Part shown: positions 40,201 to 52,000 of the stretch, one piece after another | How the letters are laid out: each line of letters begins with the position of its first letter | Numbering within the stretch: position 1 is the first letter of the stretch | Assembly: GCA_014549065.1 (NCBI GenBank) | Contig: JACDOX010000023.1 | Coordinates: 6,098,263-6,162,262, forward strand | Reading direction: 5' to 3' | Origin: Cardinalis cardinalis | Lineage: Eukaryota > Chordata > Aves > Passeriformes > Cardinalidae | Length of the DNA: 64,000 bases | Program-made: the position numbers and the translations under genes | The notes under the pieces: generated by a model | The model's input: the letters and a program-made list of their open reading frames with translations, nothing else | What the model was told of the DNA's origin: nothing | Databases searched by the model: none

Positions 40201-42072
40201 CTCCAACCAAACAAAGAGCCCCAATGACATCAAGTTAGGCCATTACTTAACTGTGCAGCTCCAGAGAAAATTCATAGCCCCTCAAAAACCCCATGCCACG
40301 TAGGTGGCCAGCTCAGGGAGTGGAGTTTTCCTTTCAGATCAATATCAATGGCTCTGGCTGAGGGCAGGGGTGCCAGTGAGGCAGTGAGGGGCAGTGGAGC
40401 TGTCAAACAAACACCTCCAGAGGCAAAACCTCACTCTTGGACTGGGATGGCATCTTTTACCTGGGACACAGGTGGAGTAGGGGAGGGCAAGGAGGATTTA
40501 AAGCACATCAGTCAAAACCTGATTTCACTGAGCCATCAGTGGGAAGACTCTGGATTTGCCATCTCATTTTAGCCAAGTGGTGTTGTGGTAGCCACAAGCT
40601 GGGACTGCAGCAGTTGAGAGCTACAGCAGGGTGTGTTGTCTGAGCTAGGAATGCCAGTACCCCAGGCCCTTTTTTTATTTTCTTTAAAGACTAAGTAGCT
40701 ATTTCCGTAGTTTAGAAAGGTTTGTGCTCGTAGCCAAATTCCCCACAGATTCCTACTGAAACATTTCCAATGGATTTCTGTGCCCATCCTGGTTTTACAG
40801 CAGAGAGAGCATAGGCAGAAAAAAGAAAAGACAAACCAGAAAAACTCTGCAGAGACAGCCCTAGAAGAGGCTTCATCTGAGAGTTGTATTTTTTCTCTTG
40901 TGATGCTCAATTTTTCTTGTATGGTGCTTCATGATCCTCTCATGAAAAATGGTACAGAAAGCATGATTTTTTAACTGCATGTGAAAACTTTAGTCAATGA
41001 TTAAGGTCAAACATGTTGAGGAAGTCTAGGAGTGCCACTTACAGATTATCTTCCTTTGAATCCTTTGAAGCCTTTCCTTTCCTCCTATGTGAAAATTTGT
41101 AACACTGTTTGTTTCACTTTTTAAGATGCAGCACTAGGTTTTCTTTTGAAGAGGAACTTCCCAATAATTAAAAATCAGGAAACTAATAAAAAGGGGGGAA
41201 AACACTAGAAAATGGAGAAATGCTCTGTCCATGCATGCTGTGTGTGTATATGGATGTATGTGTACACAGCAGTGTCGACACTAAAGCCCAGTTCTAAACA
41301 TCTTTGCAGAGTCCACGCAGAATTCATCCTCCTACTGCCCTGTTGCTGCTTTCACTCACAAAAAGTCTCCCTATTTCCCAAGAGAGCTGAAGCACAGAGA
41401 GCACTGGCAGCAGGGCAGGGGTGCCTCTGGCTGTGCTGGCACTTGCAGNCTGTGAGGCACAAAGAGACCCTGGTGCTGCCCCGGTGCCGTGGCTGACACA
41501 GCTCCTGTCCCCGAGCAGCCCCGGTGCCATCAACCGGAGCCTCCCGGGGACGGCAGGAGCGAAGGTGAGAAACACNCTGGTGAACACGACAAAACACTAC
41601 CAAGATAGGCTAAAAAGCAAGAAAAGCACACATTAACACTTCTGTGATGGCTCCAGAAGGGTCCACAGGACAGAGGGGCTGAGCCTGAGCTAGGGGGCTG
41701 CGGCCCCTTACGGGGATGGGGGCCAGAGCTCATTTATGGCCACTTTGTCCCTGGATCCTGACAACTTTCGGGGACCTTCATCCACACCAGTCTGTATCAC
41801 TGCTCTGGGGGCTCTTTACTTCCATTCAGCAAAACTGGATCAAATACAGGGTTATTTCTTAATTTATTTTTTATTTTTACTCAGAACACATTAAAGGAGT
41901 CTCCTGCAATAGGAAATGAATGACAGACTCAGTTCTTGATGGAGCAAGCAAAAAACTACTTCTATATGATATTAATGTGATCTTAAAATAGTGGGAAAGT
42001 TTTCTTTTAAGACATTGACAGAGAGGCAATGGTTTAGAGTAATGCAGGTTGATGTGTAGATGCTTTAAGATT

Positions 42073-42206
42073 AAATAAGTGCTATATAAAGGCCTGCCAG
42101 CCTGAATTCTAATGTGCTATGAGACATTTTGCATATTTAAGAGTATGCAAAATGTCTTGTACCACACTGGAATTCATTCTGACAAGGCTTTATATAGCAT
42201 TTATTT
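42073..42206. repeat. 134-bp imperfect palindrome (63-bp arms, 8-bp loop)
   Basis: The left arm (42073-42135) and the reverse complement of the right arm (42144-42206) align without gaps at 52 of 63 positions. The innermost 14 bp (AGACATTTTGCATA / TATGCAAAATGTCT) pair perfectly around the loop TTTAAGAG at 42136-42143. Most of the 11 mismatches are transitions, so many would remain G-U pairs in RNA. It lies about 150 bp beyond the inferred ESRRG cleavage site. It could be an old palindromic repeat of the Eulor/MITE type, a hairpin RNA precursor, or a local inverted duplication. No family is assigned. Confidence 0.9.
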
Positions 42207-42376
42207 ACACTCATATCGTGCTTTAAGGGAGAAGTGCAAAGGCTGGCTCTGTTTTGAATGGAAATAACAAATGGCAACACTAATTGTTCTGTTTTCCTCC
42301 TCCAAAAAAGAAAACAAAACCAAAAAAACCCCACAACACAAAAAATAAAATAAAAGCAATCAAAAGTGGAAGCTTG

Positions 42377-42382
42377 TTTAAT
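42377..42382 (-). terminator. ESRRG: Candidate ESRRG polyadenylation signal (ATTAAA)
   Basis: The minus strand has ATTAAA here. About 40-70 bases further along comes a U- and GU-rich stretch (TTTTTTGTGTTGTGGGG, then T runs), the usual arrangement of a cleavage site with a downstream element. A cut near 42360 would give a 3' UTR of about 3.5 kb, roughly the size I recall for mammalian ESRRG. Other signals (for example AATAAA at 42205-42200, and several inside the UTR) are alternatives. Confidence 0.45.
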
Positions 42383-43678
42383 ATTGCTCTACCATCATCC
42401 TGAAAGGCATAATAATTTGAGTTACACATCTGAACTGATTGGAGTTACAGAATCATATCTCCTTTTTGCATTTAACAATATATACAATATAAAATAAATA
42501 CATTTACACAAATGGACATTGGTTGGAGCACACGGTATGATACACATCACAAAAATATACAGTTGATTGCTATACAGATGTGAAGCCCATCTACAGCTAT
42601 AGACATGTTTTTTTTCATTTGTTGTTTTCTTTCAGTTTTTAACTACTGGCTATTATGCAACTCCTGGATTATTATAAGCAGTTTAATTTTTTTTGTCCTT
42701 TTGCGATCTTTGCACGATAAGACTGCCGTAAAATGTTTTCCTAGGCAGGTAAACAGAGACGCTTAAATAATTAAAATACAATCACCAACACCCATTTTCT
42801 CTTCTATAAGAAAAATAGCAGTTTTAATTTTTTATATCTTTTTATGTTATCATTTAAATGCAAAATAGTGGAATAAATACAACAATCTGATCTGATTGAA
42901 ACAAATGTGTAACTTCTTGGAGTTACACAATCATATTGCTTTAAATAAGAAAAAATTAAAAAATGAAGCAAAAATAGAAATTAAATTGTTATGGCTAAAA
43001 CATACACCCTTTGAAATTTTCCCAACACTTCACATAAGGTAAGTGGTCTTGAAAGAACTCTTCTCCAGCAAGGTTTAAGATGAACAATATTATAAAGCCC
43101 GTGCAGTTTTTTTAGCTAAGTTTCAGGTAATGGTTTTACAGTCTTGAGATACTTGTTCTTTTGCAGCTCCAAAAAATTTCGGAAAATGAAAACTAAAGTT
43201 TGCACCGTGTGCCTTTAACACATCTCCATTTTTTGTGTGTTTTTTTGTATACTTCTAGTTGATTGGCTTTTGACCCTGAAGCCCAAGTTCTTTAATGTGA
43301 TACAGCAAAAACAATATTTATATTATATATTTATATATATATAGTGTACTTGAACAGTAGCAACTTAAACCCTGCACAAACTTTCTGGAAAATAAACTTT
43401 TTTTTTGCACTCTTACATATATAAATAATCTTATAGAATCAGCACCTTTTTCCCAGGAGTTGTATTTTTTTTTGACATTTTTCAAAAGGGATGTGCCAAT
43501 TTCTGAACTCCTATCACAGCTATAAATTTCAAGTTATTGACCATCTGAATGAATTGCTAATGATGATTTACCTAGAATCACACTACAGTCACTTCTCTAC
43601 TGAGAAAACACAATCTACAATATAGTCCCATATAGCTAATGATAGATACACAGTTTTTTTTTCTTTTTCCTAGCATGA

Positions 43679-43699
43679 GGGCCGAGAGAGCATCGGCCC
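43679..43699 (-). other. ESRRG: GC hairpin in the ESRRG 3' UTR
   Basis: GGGCCGA (43679-43685) and TCGGCCC (43693-43699) form a perfect seven-base stem with a seven-base loop, in AT-rich surroundings. It would be a stable isolated stem-loop in the mRNA. Confidence 0.6.
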
Positions 43700-45544
43700 A
43701 TTGTTATTTTGTTTAAAGCACACAACGTAGCAATAGTTTTGGAAACTTGTTCGCACCAAAAAAGTTTTGCAACAACACAGAGCGAGTTAATAACAACATC
43801 TGAGAGATGATTGAATAAAAGCTATATTTACAGCATTTAAAAATTAGACTTATCTATAATCTTGAAATATTCAAAGTTTTATTTCTAAGCTATACATTGG
43901 TATTCTATAATAAACTGTTACAGAAATTATCCCTTGTTTTGAAAATATTATGATTTCAGTGTGTATCTGTTCATAACGAGTATTTGTTTGGAGTTTCGAT
44001 CTCTTAATTATTACTAGGAAGAACTTTATTACCGGTAAGGAATAGAATATACTACTGTAATCTCCTGAGGAATTGTACATCCAATATTGTCTCTAATTCT
44101 ACCCTGTGTCTATAAGCACACACCACAAGAATCCAAACACCACAAGAAGAACAAGACAACAGTCTTTGAATGCAACATAAAAATTCAGAAAAGCACAGCA
44201 AACATGAAACATTGAAAAGCTGAACTACATTTCTTTTGTTTGTTAGGATTACAATTTTAATTACATCTGTGTACATAGAATAAGGATGTTCACATAGTAC
44301 AGGGAGCAGCTACTAACACTGGTACATTGGTATAGCGTTTGATGGAGGTTATTGTTTATTGGTTATTTAGCGACTGTAGTTTTCTGGGGGCATCTAATTG
44401 GTTTATACATTAGATTACACCTCGTAACAGTCTTGAAACTGACTGACTTTCATGCTGTGACAATACTGGTTGAAAAGCACATATACTGGTTTAGCTACTT
44501 GTTAAGGATCGCCATCTACAAACGAAAATCTAAATCAATAAATAAGGTATAGAAGTGTTAAATTCTTCAATTTGGTCAGAAGTCTACTACTCTGATTTCT
44601 TAATTTTGCAAACGGCGGCATTCGCCTCATCGCCTCTAAGCTACTATTGGTTGGTAGGGTTTTTCTGCATGTGAGGTTACAATTTTGCAAACAGGCAGTA
44701 GTGTCTCGTTCATTTGCAACTGAAGCAGTTAGAAATCACACGGGACCGCGCCCCTGCGCAGCCGCTGTCTCCTAACACCGTTACGGATTGGTATTCCACA
44801 TGGAGTACTTGTATGGCAGACTACTCGGATATACTGCAGGTGTAATCTAATCCTTTGAGTCAGTGAACATTTAGTTATAAACTGGAGCTCATGTTAAGAA
44901 ACTGGATGTTTTGGACCAGACTGGCACACAACATAAATTGCATCCGTGATAATATGCACCTTCCCTTCGACTATTGCTTTAGTAAGATAAATTCCCACAT
45001 TAATAAATGGCTGAAAACTGGTAAAGCTGGTACAAAAAAATCTCCATTAGTAAGAAGAAACAAAACATTTAAAAAAATCTTCCTTCAGGATTCATTTGTC
45101 CTTCATTATTGTTCATCATTGTTCAAGCCAGCACAAAAATGCAGTATTTCTTTCTCTTTAGTATTGCATGAATGAATAAAGCTTAAACTATTCCCTGAAA
45201 AAGTTACATCGTAGCTAACCTAAGAAATATCTGGAAGACTTGAAAAAACAATTAAGGAATCAAATGGCTGTAACTGATCTAGATGGAAAATGCAATGATA
45301 AGAAGCAGCCGATGCATCGTCGCTTTAGTCGTCTAATTAGAGACTGCTCCTATGAAATCTAATACTGCATTCAGTCAGTTCATCGTGTTGTACTGTACTG
45401 CTAGGTACGGTGCTTCTCTCTTTGATTCCTTTGTCATTGGGGACATTATGGTTCATAATAAGTTCACTGGCATCCATATTATGGATTTCCATCCTTTGGC
45501 AGGCCTGGCTTCCATCTCTCTTCAATTAGAGACCTCTTTTAAAA

Positions 45545-45660
45545 AGTTCAGCAGCAAAGGAAAAAAAAGAGGAAAAGGAAAAAAGGAAAGGAAAGAACAG
45601 AAAGGAAAAGGGGGAAAAGGAAAAGAAAAAACTGCATCAGAAAGACACAGAAGAAAAAGT
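45545..45660. repeat. ESRRG: Purine tract (C/U-rich in ESRRG mRNA)
   Basis: The plus strand is almost pure A/G (GGAAAAGGAAAAAAGGAAAGG and similar), so the ESRRG 3' UTR carries a C/U-rich tract of over 100 bases starting about 170 bases after the stop. Such tracts bind PTB and poly(C)-binding proteins in general; a role here is inference. Confidence 0.85.
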
Positions 45661-45832
45661 TGAAAGCTGCTTCACAGTCTTGCTGCTAAATATCAGTGCA
45701 GTCATTTAGTCATTTTTTCCTTAATTAAACACTAAGTTTCTTTGCCATTATTATCCTGTTTATTTTCCCTTTTTTTTTTTCTTTTTTTATTTTTTTAAAA
45801 CGTGCATGATGGGGAAGCCCATGATGCTTTAG

Positions 45833-46077
45833 TCAGACCTTGGCCTCCAGCATTTCCAAAAAAAGTTTGTGCATGGGGACTTTGCCTTCCAGTTTGATGT
45901 TGTAGAAATGCTGCACAGCCTTGGTGGAGGTTTGCCTCAGAAGCGGGAGAGTCATCAACATCTTGCCTGCACGCCGAGGATCTTCCATGTGCTGCCCAGC
46001 CTCGTAATCCTGCAGAGCCTCATGTAAGACGTCCTGAAGTTTCTGCACTGCCTCAACATCCTCTATGTGCATTGAGT
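45833..46077 (-). CDS. ESRRG: ESRRG last coding exon, residues 378-458 and stop
   Basis: The exon follows the acceptor TTTGTTTTGCAG (AG at 46079-46078) and completes Asp378 with AC. It then encodes SMHIEDVEAVQKLQDVLHEA, DYEAGQHMEDPRRAGKM, LPLLRQTSTKAVQHFY and the terminal MHKLFLEMLEAKV before TGA at 45835-45833. This is the C-terminal third of the ligand-binding domain of estrogen-related receptor gamma. It ends in the AF-2 activation helix (LFLEMLEAK) that docks coactivators such as PGC-1alpha. Counting back from the stop with the 458-residue human isoform puts the pocket phenylalanine at 435, as known. ERR-gamma is a constitutively active orphan nuclear receptor of mitochondrial and cardiac gene programmes. 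I see no difference from the mammalian protein here. ESRRB is less likely because the wording matches the gamma paralogue. Confidence 0.97.
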
Positions 46078-49000
46078 CTGCAAAACAAAGCAGCAACAGG
46101 AGGTTTCAGTCTGGTGTGCCAGGAGTTTGATAACGACACTTTCACTGGTTCTGCCCATCCTCTTTCACAAAGAGGGAAGATAATTACCCATTAATTTCTG
46201 TATTGACCTCTAGGAAAGTGTATTGAAATGCTGAGGAACTACAAACGCACAATTAAATCTTGGGTAAGTAATTCTTCTCCTCATCCTCCTCAAACAAGTG
46301 AAACAGTCACCCTGGGTGCTCCCCAAACCATCTGTAGGGTTACTGCTTTGAAGGAATGACAGTGCCAAGGGGCTAAAGGAGTGGAAGCAAGGATAAAGCA
46401 AGGATGCCCTACTGTGGAAAAGCTCAGCAAAATTCTGTGTTGGGCTGCCCACTTGGAAGGCATGGACATCACCAGTACTCAGAAATCCTGACTGCGGGAT
46501 TAGGACCACTGCACCAAAACAAGGGAAATGCTGGTCTGAAGGGATTTCCTGATAGATTTAGCAATTTTTTTCTCCCTCAGGCATATTCAGACACACAGGC
46601 AGCACTAAGCATGTTCCTGAACAGCTTTTGTTCGGTGAAGCTAATGTCTCCTACAAGGTGTAATCCTTCCCTCCCACCCCCACAGACAGAGGTTTATCTT
46701 GTTAGTGTTGGGGTTTTGCATTTTTTATAAAAGACTCAAAGCAAACACCTTGCCCTGCACCTTTGCAGGTGAGATGCCTTGGTGGTGTAAGTATTGAGTG
46801 ACAGCCCAGACGCAACACACACCAGGAACTAAACTAAACTGCTACATGACCTGAAAAGATAAAAGCAATGGAAGTGTGAAATAAAGAGAAAATATCTAAC
46901 TGAAATAACTGTAAACCCCTCAACTGGATAGATACAGAAAGTGAAGATGTCCCTGAGAACACGCAGTTACTGGACCATGCTGAGATTACTTTGGATGAGC
47001 AGCCCTAATTCTCTGACATTTATGTAGTCATAAATGCCAAAGAAACCCTGATGTGGTCCAAAGTGAGGTGAATGCAAGTAAGGAAAAAAATATTAGGTGA
47101 AAGAGGCCACCAAACAGCCCCTATCAGCTACCAAAACTGGGATGGTCAACGGACTTACAGAGCCAATAAAGCACCACATGNAAATACAACTGCTGCAAGG
47201 GGGTACAAGCCCCAGGGACAGGCTTGAATGAACCCCTTGTTCACAGACAGAATAACAACTGAGGAGCTGGATGGTGAAGAACCCACTTCCATTATTGTTT
47301 CCATGACCCATAACCAGCAGTCTGATGCTCTGGATCAGTATTCGACAGAGCCTCATATTTTACCCAGTNGATGATTAAACATCAACTTTTGCACGTGCTT
47401 CAAATACCTGAATTACATTCAGAGAATTAAGATGCATCTAAGATTCATTTCCTAAAAGCTGACAAGCAACTGTTTCCTCATATAATTAGGCCAGATAGTA
47501 AATTCCNGTCTCCTTTCAAATACAAACATGTAAACTGAAACACAAACCAGTAAGTAACAGGTTAACAAAAATGTTCCAGCTCTTATTGTCACAACAAACG
47601 TGCAAATTGAAAAGGAATAAAAAAATAAAGTTAAAACTCCCACTCTAAAACAGACACTTAATTATATACAAGTTTGGATCATTTAGCACGTTTTATTGAT
47701 TCTGATGACAGTTTATCTGTTAATTACACATAATGGAGTCCTATGGGAATTTTACATGTTTAATAATTCTGAGTCTTAGTGAATACATGCTCTAAGAAGC
47801 ATGCAGCTGTAACACACGCTGTTGGGATGTGATGCTGCACATCAAGGTGCACTGTGCTGAAAGCACAGACACAGAAATTTCTCTCTTAGGGATAAAAAAG
47901 GCTACAACATTTTGAAAAGGATGACAGGCAAATATTACTTCTAGCAAAATTTAGTTCTAATTAATGAGACCATTCCCTGAATCCATACATTTTTGATAGT
48001 TTTCTAATATGGTAATTCTATTCAATAATTCTGTGTCAATAAGAGAAAAGCCCTGAATTCTGTGTCCTACAAACAGATGTAATCGATACAGACATGCTAA
48101 CACACACATACAGACGTGACTGATGTCTTAAGCACGGGGTCCAGCCACCAGGCTTAATTTGGAATGCAATCTCCAAATACACTGTTGTCTTTACTCTCTA
48201 ACTCCTTACCAAGTCCTTGGATATTCACTGCTCTGCTACAGAACACACAATCTGCTGCTCCAAATAATTTTTCCATAAACCAGGTGCTGTTTGTGCACAA
48301 AATACACACCTTCTCCTCTTCCCAGATCCACAGTGCCAAGGCCAATTTGCTGGGGAACCAAATAGGAACATTTTATCTGCAACAAATCCTTGATGAGTCA
48401 AAGACTGACTGTTCTCATTACATTTTGATTTTTTTTTACACCACGTTGCATACAGAGACAGGTCTTTCTTGAGAATGTGACTATAAAGGATTAGTTTTTA
48501 ACCTTTTACAAAACTGGTCTGGTTTTCCCCAGAATCAGTATTTGTAACAGTGATTTTAAGTTTGCAAATAGACAGATGGAGTCCAGACTAAATGTATTTT
48601 TCACACAGAGGTGAAACTTGCCTAAGATGTTTAACTCTGCAGTTTGGAGAGCAATTTGGCCTGCAGCATTAGGAATATCTACACTCTACATACTCCTTAT
48701 GATAAAAGTGAGTGAGGAGGGAAAAGAACACCCCCAGAAAGGAATCAAAACCTGCCCTCTGACACAGCTACTACATTTCATGCTTTAAAACTCTTCCACT
48801 GTGTGGAAAACATCCAAACGTAAGGGTTCTTACCTCATCCTTGCTGGGGTGATTGTGTACCATCCCTCTGGTAAACAGGGCAATTACTTACATGGAGAAG
48901 TAATAGTAATAAAGCATGTAATGTATTTGTTGCTGTCTTTGAAATTAATTTAATAGCTGGAAAGAATGTGCCCAGCCAGCTTGCCTACCCCAAATAAATG

Positions 49001-52000
49001 GTGGTTCATGGAGCAGTTCAGGAAGCGGTGCCCTGGGGAACGGATTTGGTCACAAGGAATGGGGTAAGAAAAAACTGCACAGAGAGGGGCACTTCCAGTG
49101 ATAATTAAGACTTCAAACTGTTCTTTTAAAATGGTGATTTAGCTTGAAAGATTTAAAAATTATGTAATCAAATTACTATGATAATTTAACTCCCCATTTA
49201 CAGAAAAGATTCAAACTCATTTCAGCTGTACTCATTCTAGGGTCTGCCAATGTTTAAATGCAAACTCAATAAATCTGTGCTATTTAATTAGACCATGATT
49301 CAGCTTGCAGATTGCTCAGGAAAATATTAATCTCTACAAAAATCCTTCTTCAAGTTTTAGCCTTGCAGTCTGGAACTTCCACTTTATTCCTGATATTAAA
49401 CGAATGTAGATCTTAATCCCTCAGGTGTAAGCCTTTGAAAATAAGGAAAATGGTTGAAAATGCTGAACTAGCCAAGGGGAAAAGAGGAGGAAAAATAAAA
49501 GAGAGAAATCTCTTCAGTAACTACAGGCTGGCAGATGTATAAGTGAATTCAGAGCAGGCTAACTCATTGCTAAATATTGTTCATGTATTGGGATAAACCC
49601 AATCCTCAGCGATGTCATCAAGAACCACTATAATTTAAGGAAACACAGACAATTTGTGTGACAGTCTAGAAATAAAGGAAGAATTCCAAAGAAAATATGA
49701 AATTGAACTATAAGTGAGTTTGAATGTTCTTCCTATACCATGAAAAACCTTTTTGTTTATGGGTTGGTTTGGGGGTTTTTTTAAGTGGGTTTGCAGCCGG
49801 TCTGAATAATTCACAATTACATCCCACACAGATAATATCCAGAGGAAACCTATAGCCAGATGCAACACACTGAAAAACCAGTGCCTATACAAATAAACAG
49901 GGTAATTTCAAAGTGTCATTTGAAAGACAGCAGAATTTGATGGTAAATGCCCTGCAAAAAACATGATCCCAGGCTGGTGAAACTGAAGACAGACAAACAG
50001 AAGACTTGTTGATACAACTGCTGAGTACATGGGATTTCCCTGGCAGGAAGAAGTTGCTCCTGATCAAAGCTGCCATGGGAGAGAGTGAGATCAGCAAATG
50101 AGGACATGGACTCATTGAGCTCTGCTTGGAGGATCTCATTCTATCCTTGCAAATGCCTTCTTCCACCATTACAATTTGGGAAAATAGAATTGTACCTCTT
50201 CTGTTCAGTTAATTGATCAGATCATTGCACAGAAATAGGAGAAAACTGGAGTCCTCATTCAAGAAAAACACCTTAAGGTCCAGACAGAAACTCAGATTAC
50301 AATCTACCTCATTTAAAATTCAAGCTTCATCTCAAATGCAGCAAACAAACATCCAGCCACCCAGGAATCAATTAGAACACATCACAAAGGGTGACAACTC
50401 GCTGAAAATTGGAATGCACCTGACCTAAGGGCAAGGAAACCTCTCAAAACCCTGCTTTGAGGAAAGTTAAAGNCTGGTATCTATATATGTTGTATATAAC
50501 ATCACTCAGAAGTGGAAGAAAACCAGGTCTTATGTGAAGTGTTTCTTCATGTCAGAAAATTCAGACAGCAAAAAGAAACTAGGACAGTGAATCAAGCAGC
50601 AGGGAGCATGCAGCACTGAATACACACATTAAGATGCTGGTAAACCACATTGGAGAGGTAGGTACCAGTAAGTACTTGAAATACAGCAACTGCTGAAATG
50701 TTTTTGATTCCATACAAAAGCAGTTCACAAACTCAATCTGGAGAAATCCCTTTAGAAAGCTGTAGGATCCTGGAAGAACTGGATAGGATCAAGATTAAGA
50801 ACAAAGAGCAAACTGGTTTTGCTTTCTGTAAGGATGAAAAAAATCCTAATCTGTGTTATGTCTCAAATAAAAGAGATTTTTTAATCTAGATTGTACTGCT
50901 AATTCAAAAACCCCAGAAAACCCACTGCAGTGTTTATTAATGGGTGAATTGTTCTCAGAACTATAGAATCCCTTCCTCTCCCCCTGAAACATGATTTGCT
51001 CAAGGACACTAAGTGCTAACCCACATTGTTTCTGTGTATTTTTATGAGAAACACAACACAGTGACATTTTAAAAAGCATACTGCTTAAGATAGAAGCAAC
51101 CCATGGAAATGGCCAATTGCAAATCAAACCAGGTTCTGGGTTCCCTCATCCAGCAAGAACTCCTGTCCTTTTTCCATCCAGAGCTGAAATTACCCCAGAC
51201 ACTTACTTTGGTCTTCCCTGTGCTAGGTAAACAAATATACTTCATTTTGACCTGCTTGTTTTTCCTGAGCAGAACTGTTTGCTGGGATCTGCATGTTTAG
51301 GCTAAGAGACAAGCACAGAGGCAAACAGAGTATTTTCCCTGACAAAAGAATATGGCAAAAATGGTTTGAGACATCTGGAATATTCTATTGGAAATGGACA
51401 CTTCAATTGGAATAGATGCTGAAAATGAAAGAAGAATAAATTAAAAATTCCTTGTCCATAGGAATTACAGGCAGTGAAAACTAAAAACAAAGGCTTGTGT
51501 GATTGATTTTAGTGACTGAGGCCTTAGTCTGGATTGCCCTGGTTTGGCCTACTTTTCAGAAGAGATAAAAATTGAAGCCTCAAAACAGTTTTTAAAACAC
51601 AGTAGGAAATGAAGGCATAGTAAGAAAAGGAATTACTTCATAGAATGCAGACTTTATTTCAGGGGCTAACTGGATTAGCAGTGAACTAAAACCACTGGCA
51701 CAAGGAAGTTAATACATAGTAAATCAGCATTTTCTCTTTTATTCCTGAAATGGCTTACTTTCCACTAGGAGAGGTAGTGAGGGCAATAAACACAGGAATA
51801 TTTGTCGCAAAGCAAAACAAACAACACACCATGAANAGGCTCAAGACCCTACACTATAAGGCTAATAAAAGCCTGGAAAAAAGGGAACTCAAATGATAGA
51901 GCTCAGGGTGAGACACCAACTAAAAGAAAATGCTGAATGAAGACTTCCAAGTATTTTTTATTCACTATAAGAAATTACCACAATTACCACTGAGGGCAAC

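Larger units (their letters stand above)
31691..42359. other. USH2A-ESRRG intergenic region, ESRRG-proximal part
   Basis: No gene is recognised. A GC-richer stretch at about 36.4-38.6 kb produces several open frames of 100-170 codons in overlapping frames. None has a family motif, several cross ambiguous bases, and I regard them as chance. The block at 38640-39245 is rich in TTAATTATTAAT-type motifs and looks like a conserved non-coding element. The palindrome at 42073-42206 is listed separately. Confidence 0.7.
42360..45832 (-). other. ESRRG: ESRRG 3' untranslated region (inferred extent)
   Basis: The region follows the TGA stop of the last exon on the minus strand. It is AT-rich, with many short T- and A-runs and no open frame that resembles a gene. 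Noteworthy parts are an A-rich stretch with two AATAAA signals within 80 bases of the stop, a C/U-rich tract at 45545-45660, a GGGCCGA/TCGGCCC hairpin at 43679-43699, CpG spots at 44611-44632 and 44741-44766, and a 20-base repeat at 42439-42458 and 42917-42936. The distal end rests on the ATTAAA signal and a texture change near 42.4 kb, not on transcript data. Confidence 0.55.

Noticed and set aside
41401..41580. GC-rich stretch ending in a plus-strand GAAG|GTGAGA donor
   Set aside because: No coding motif or acceptor partner was found, and single donor matches of this quality are common by chance.
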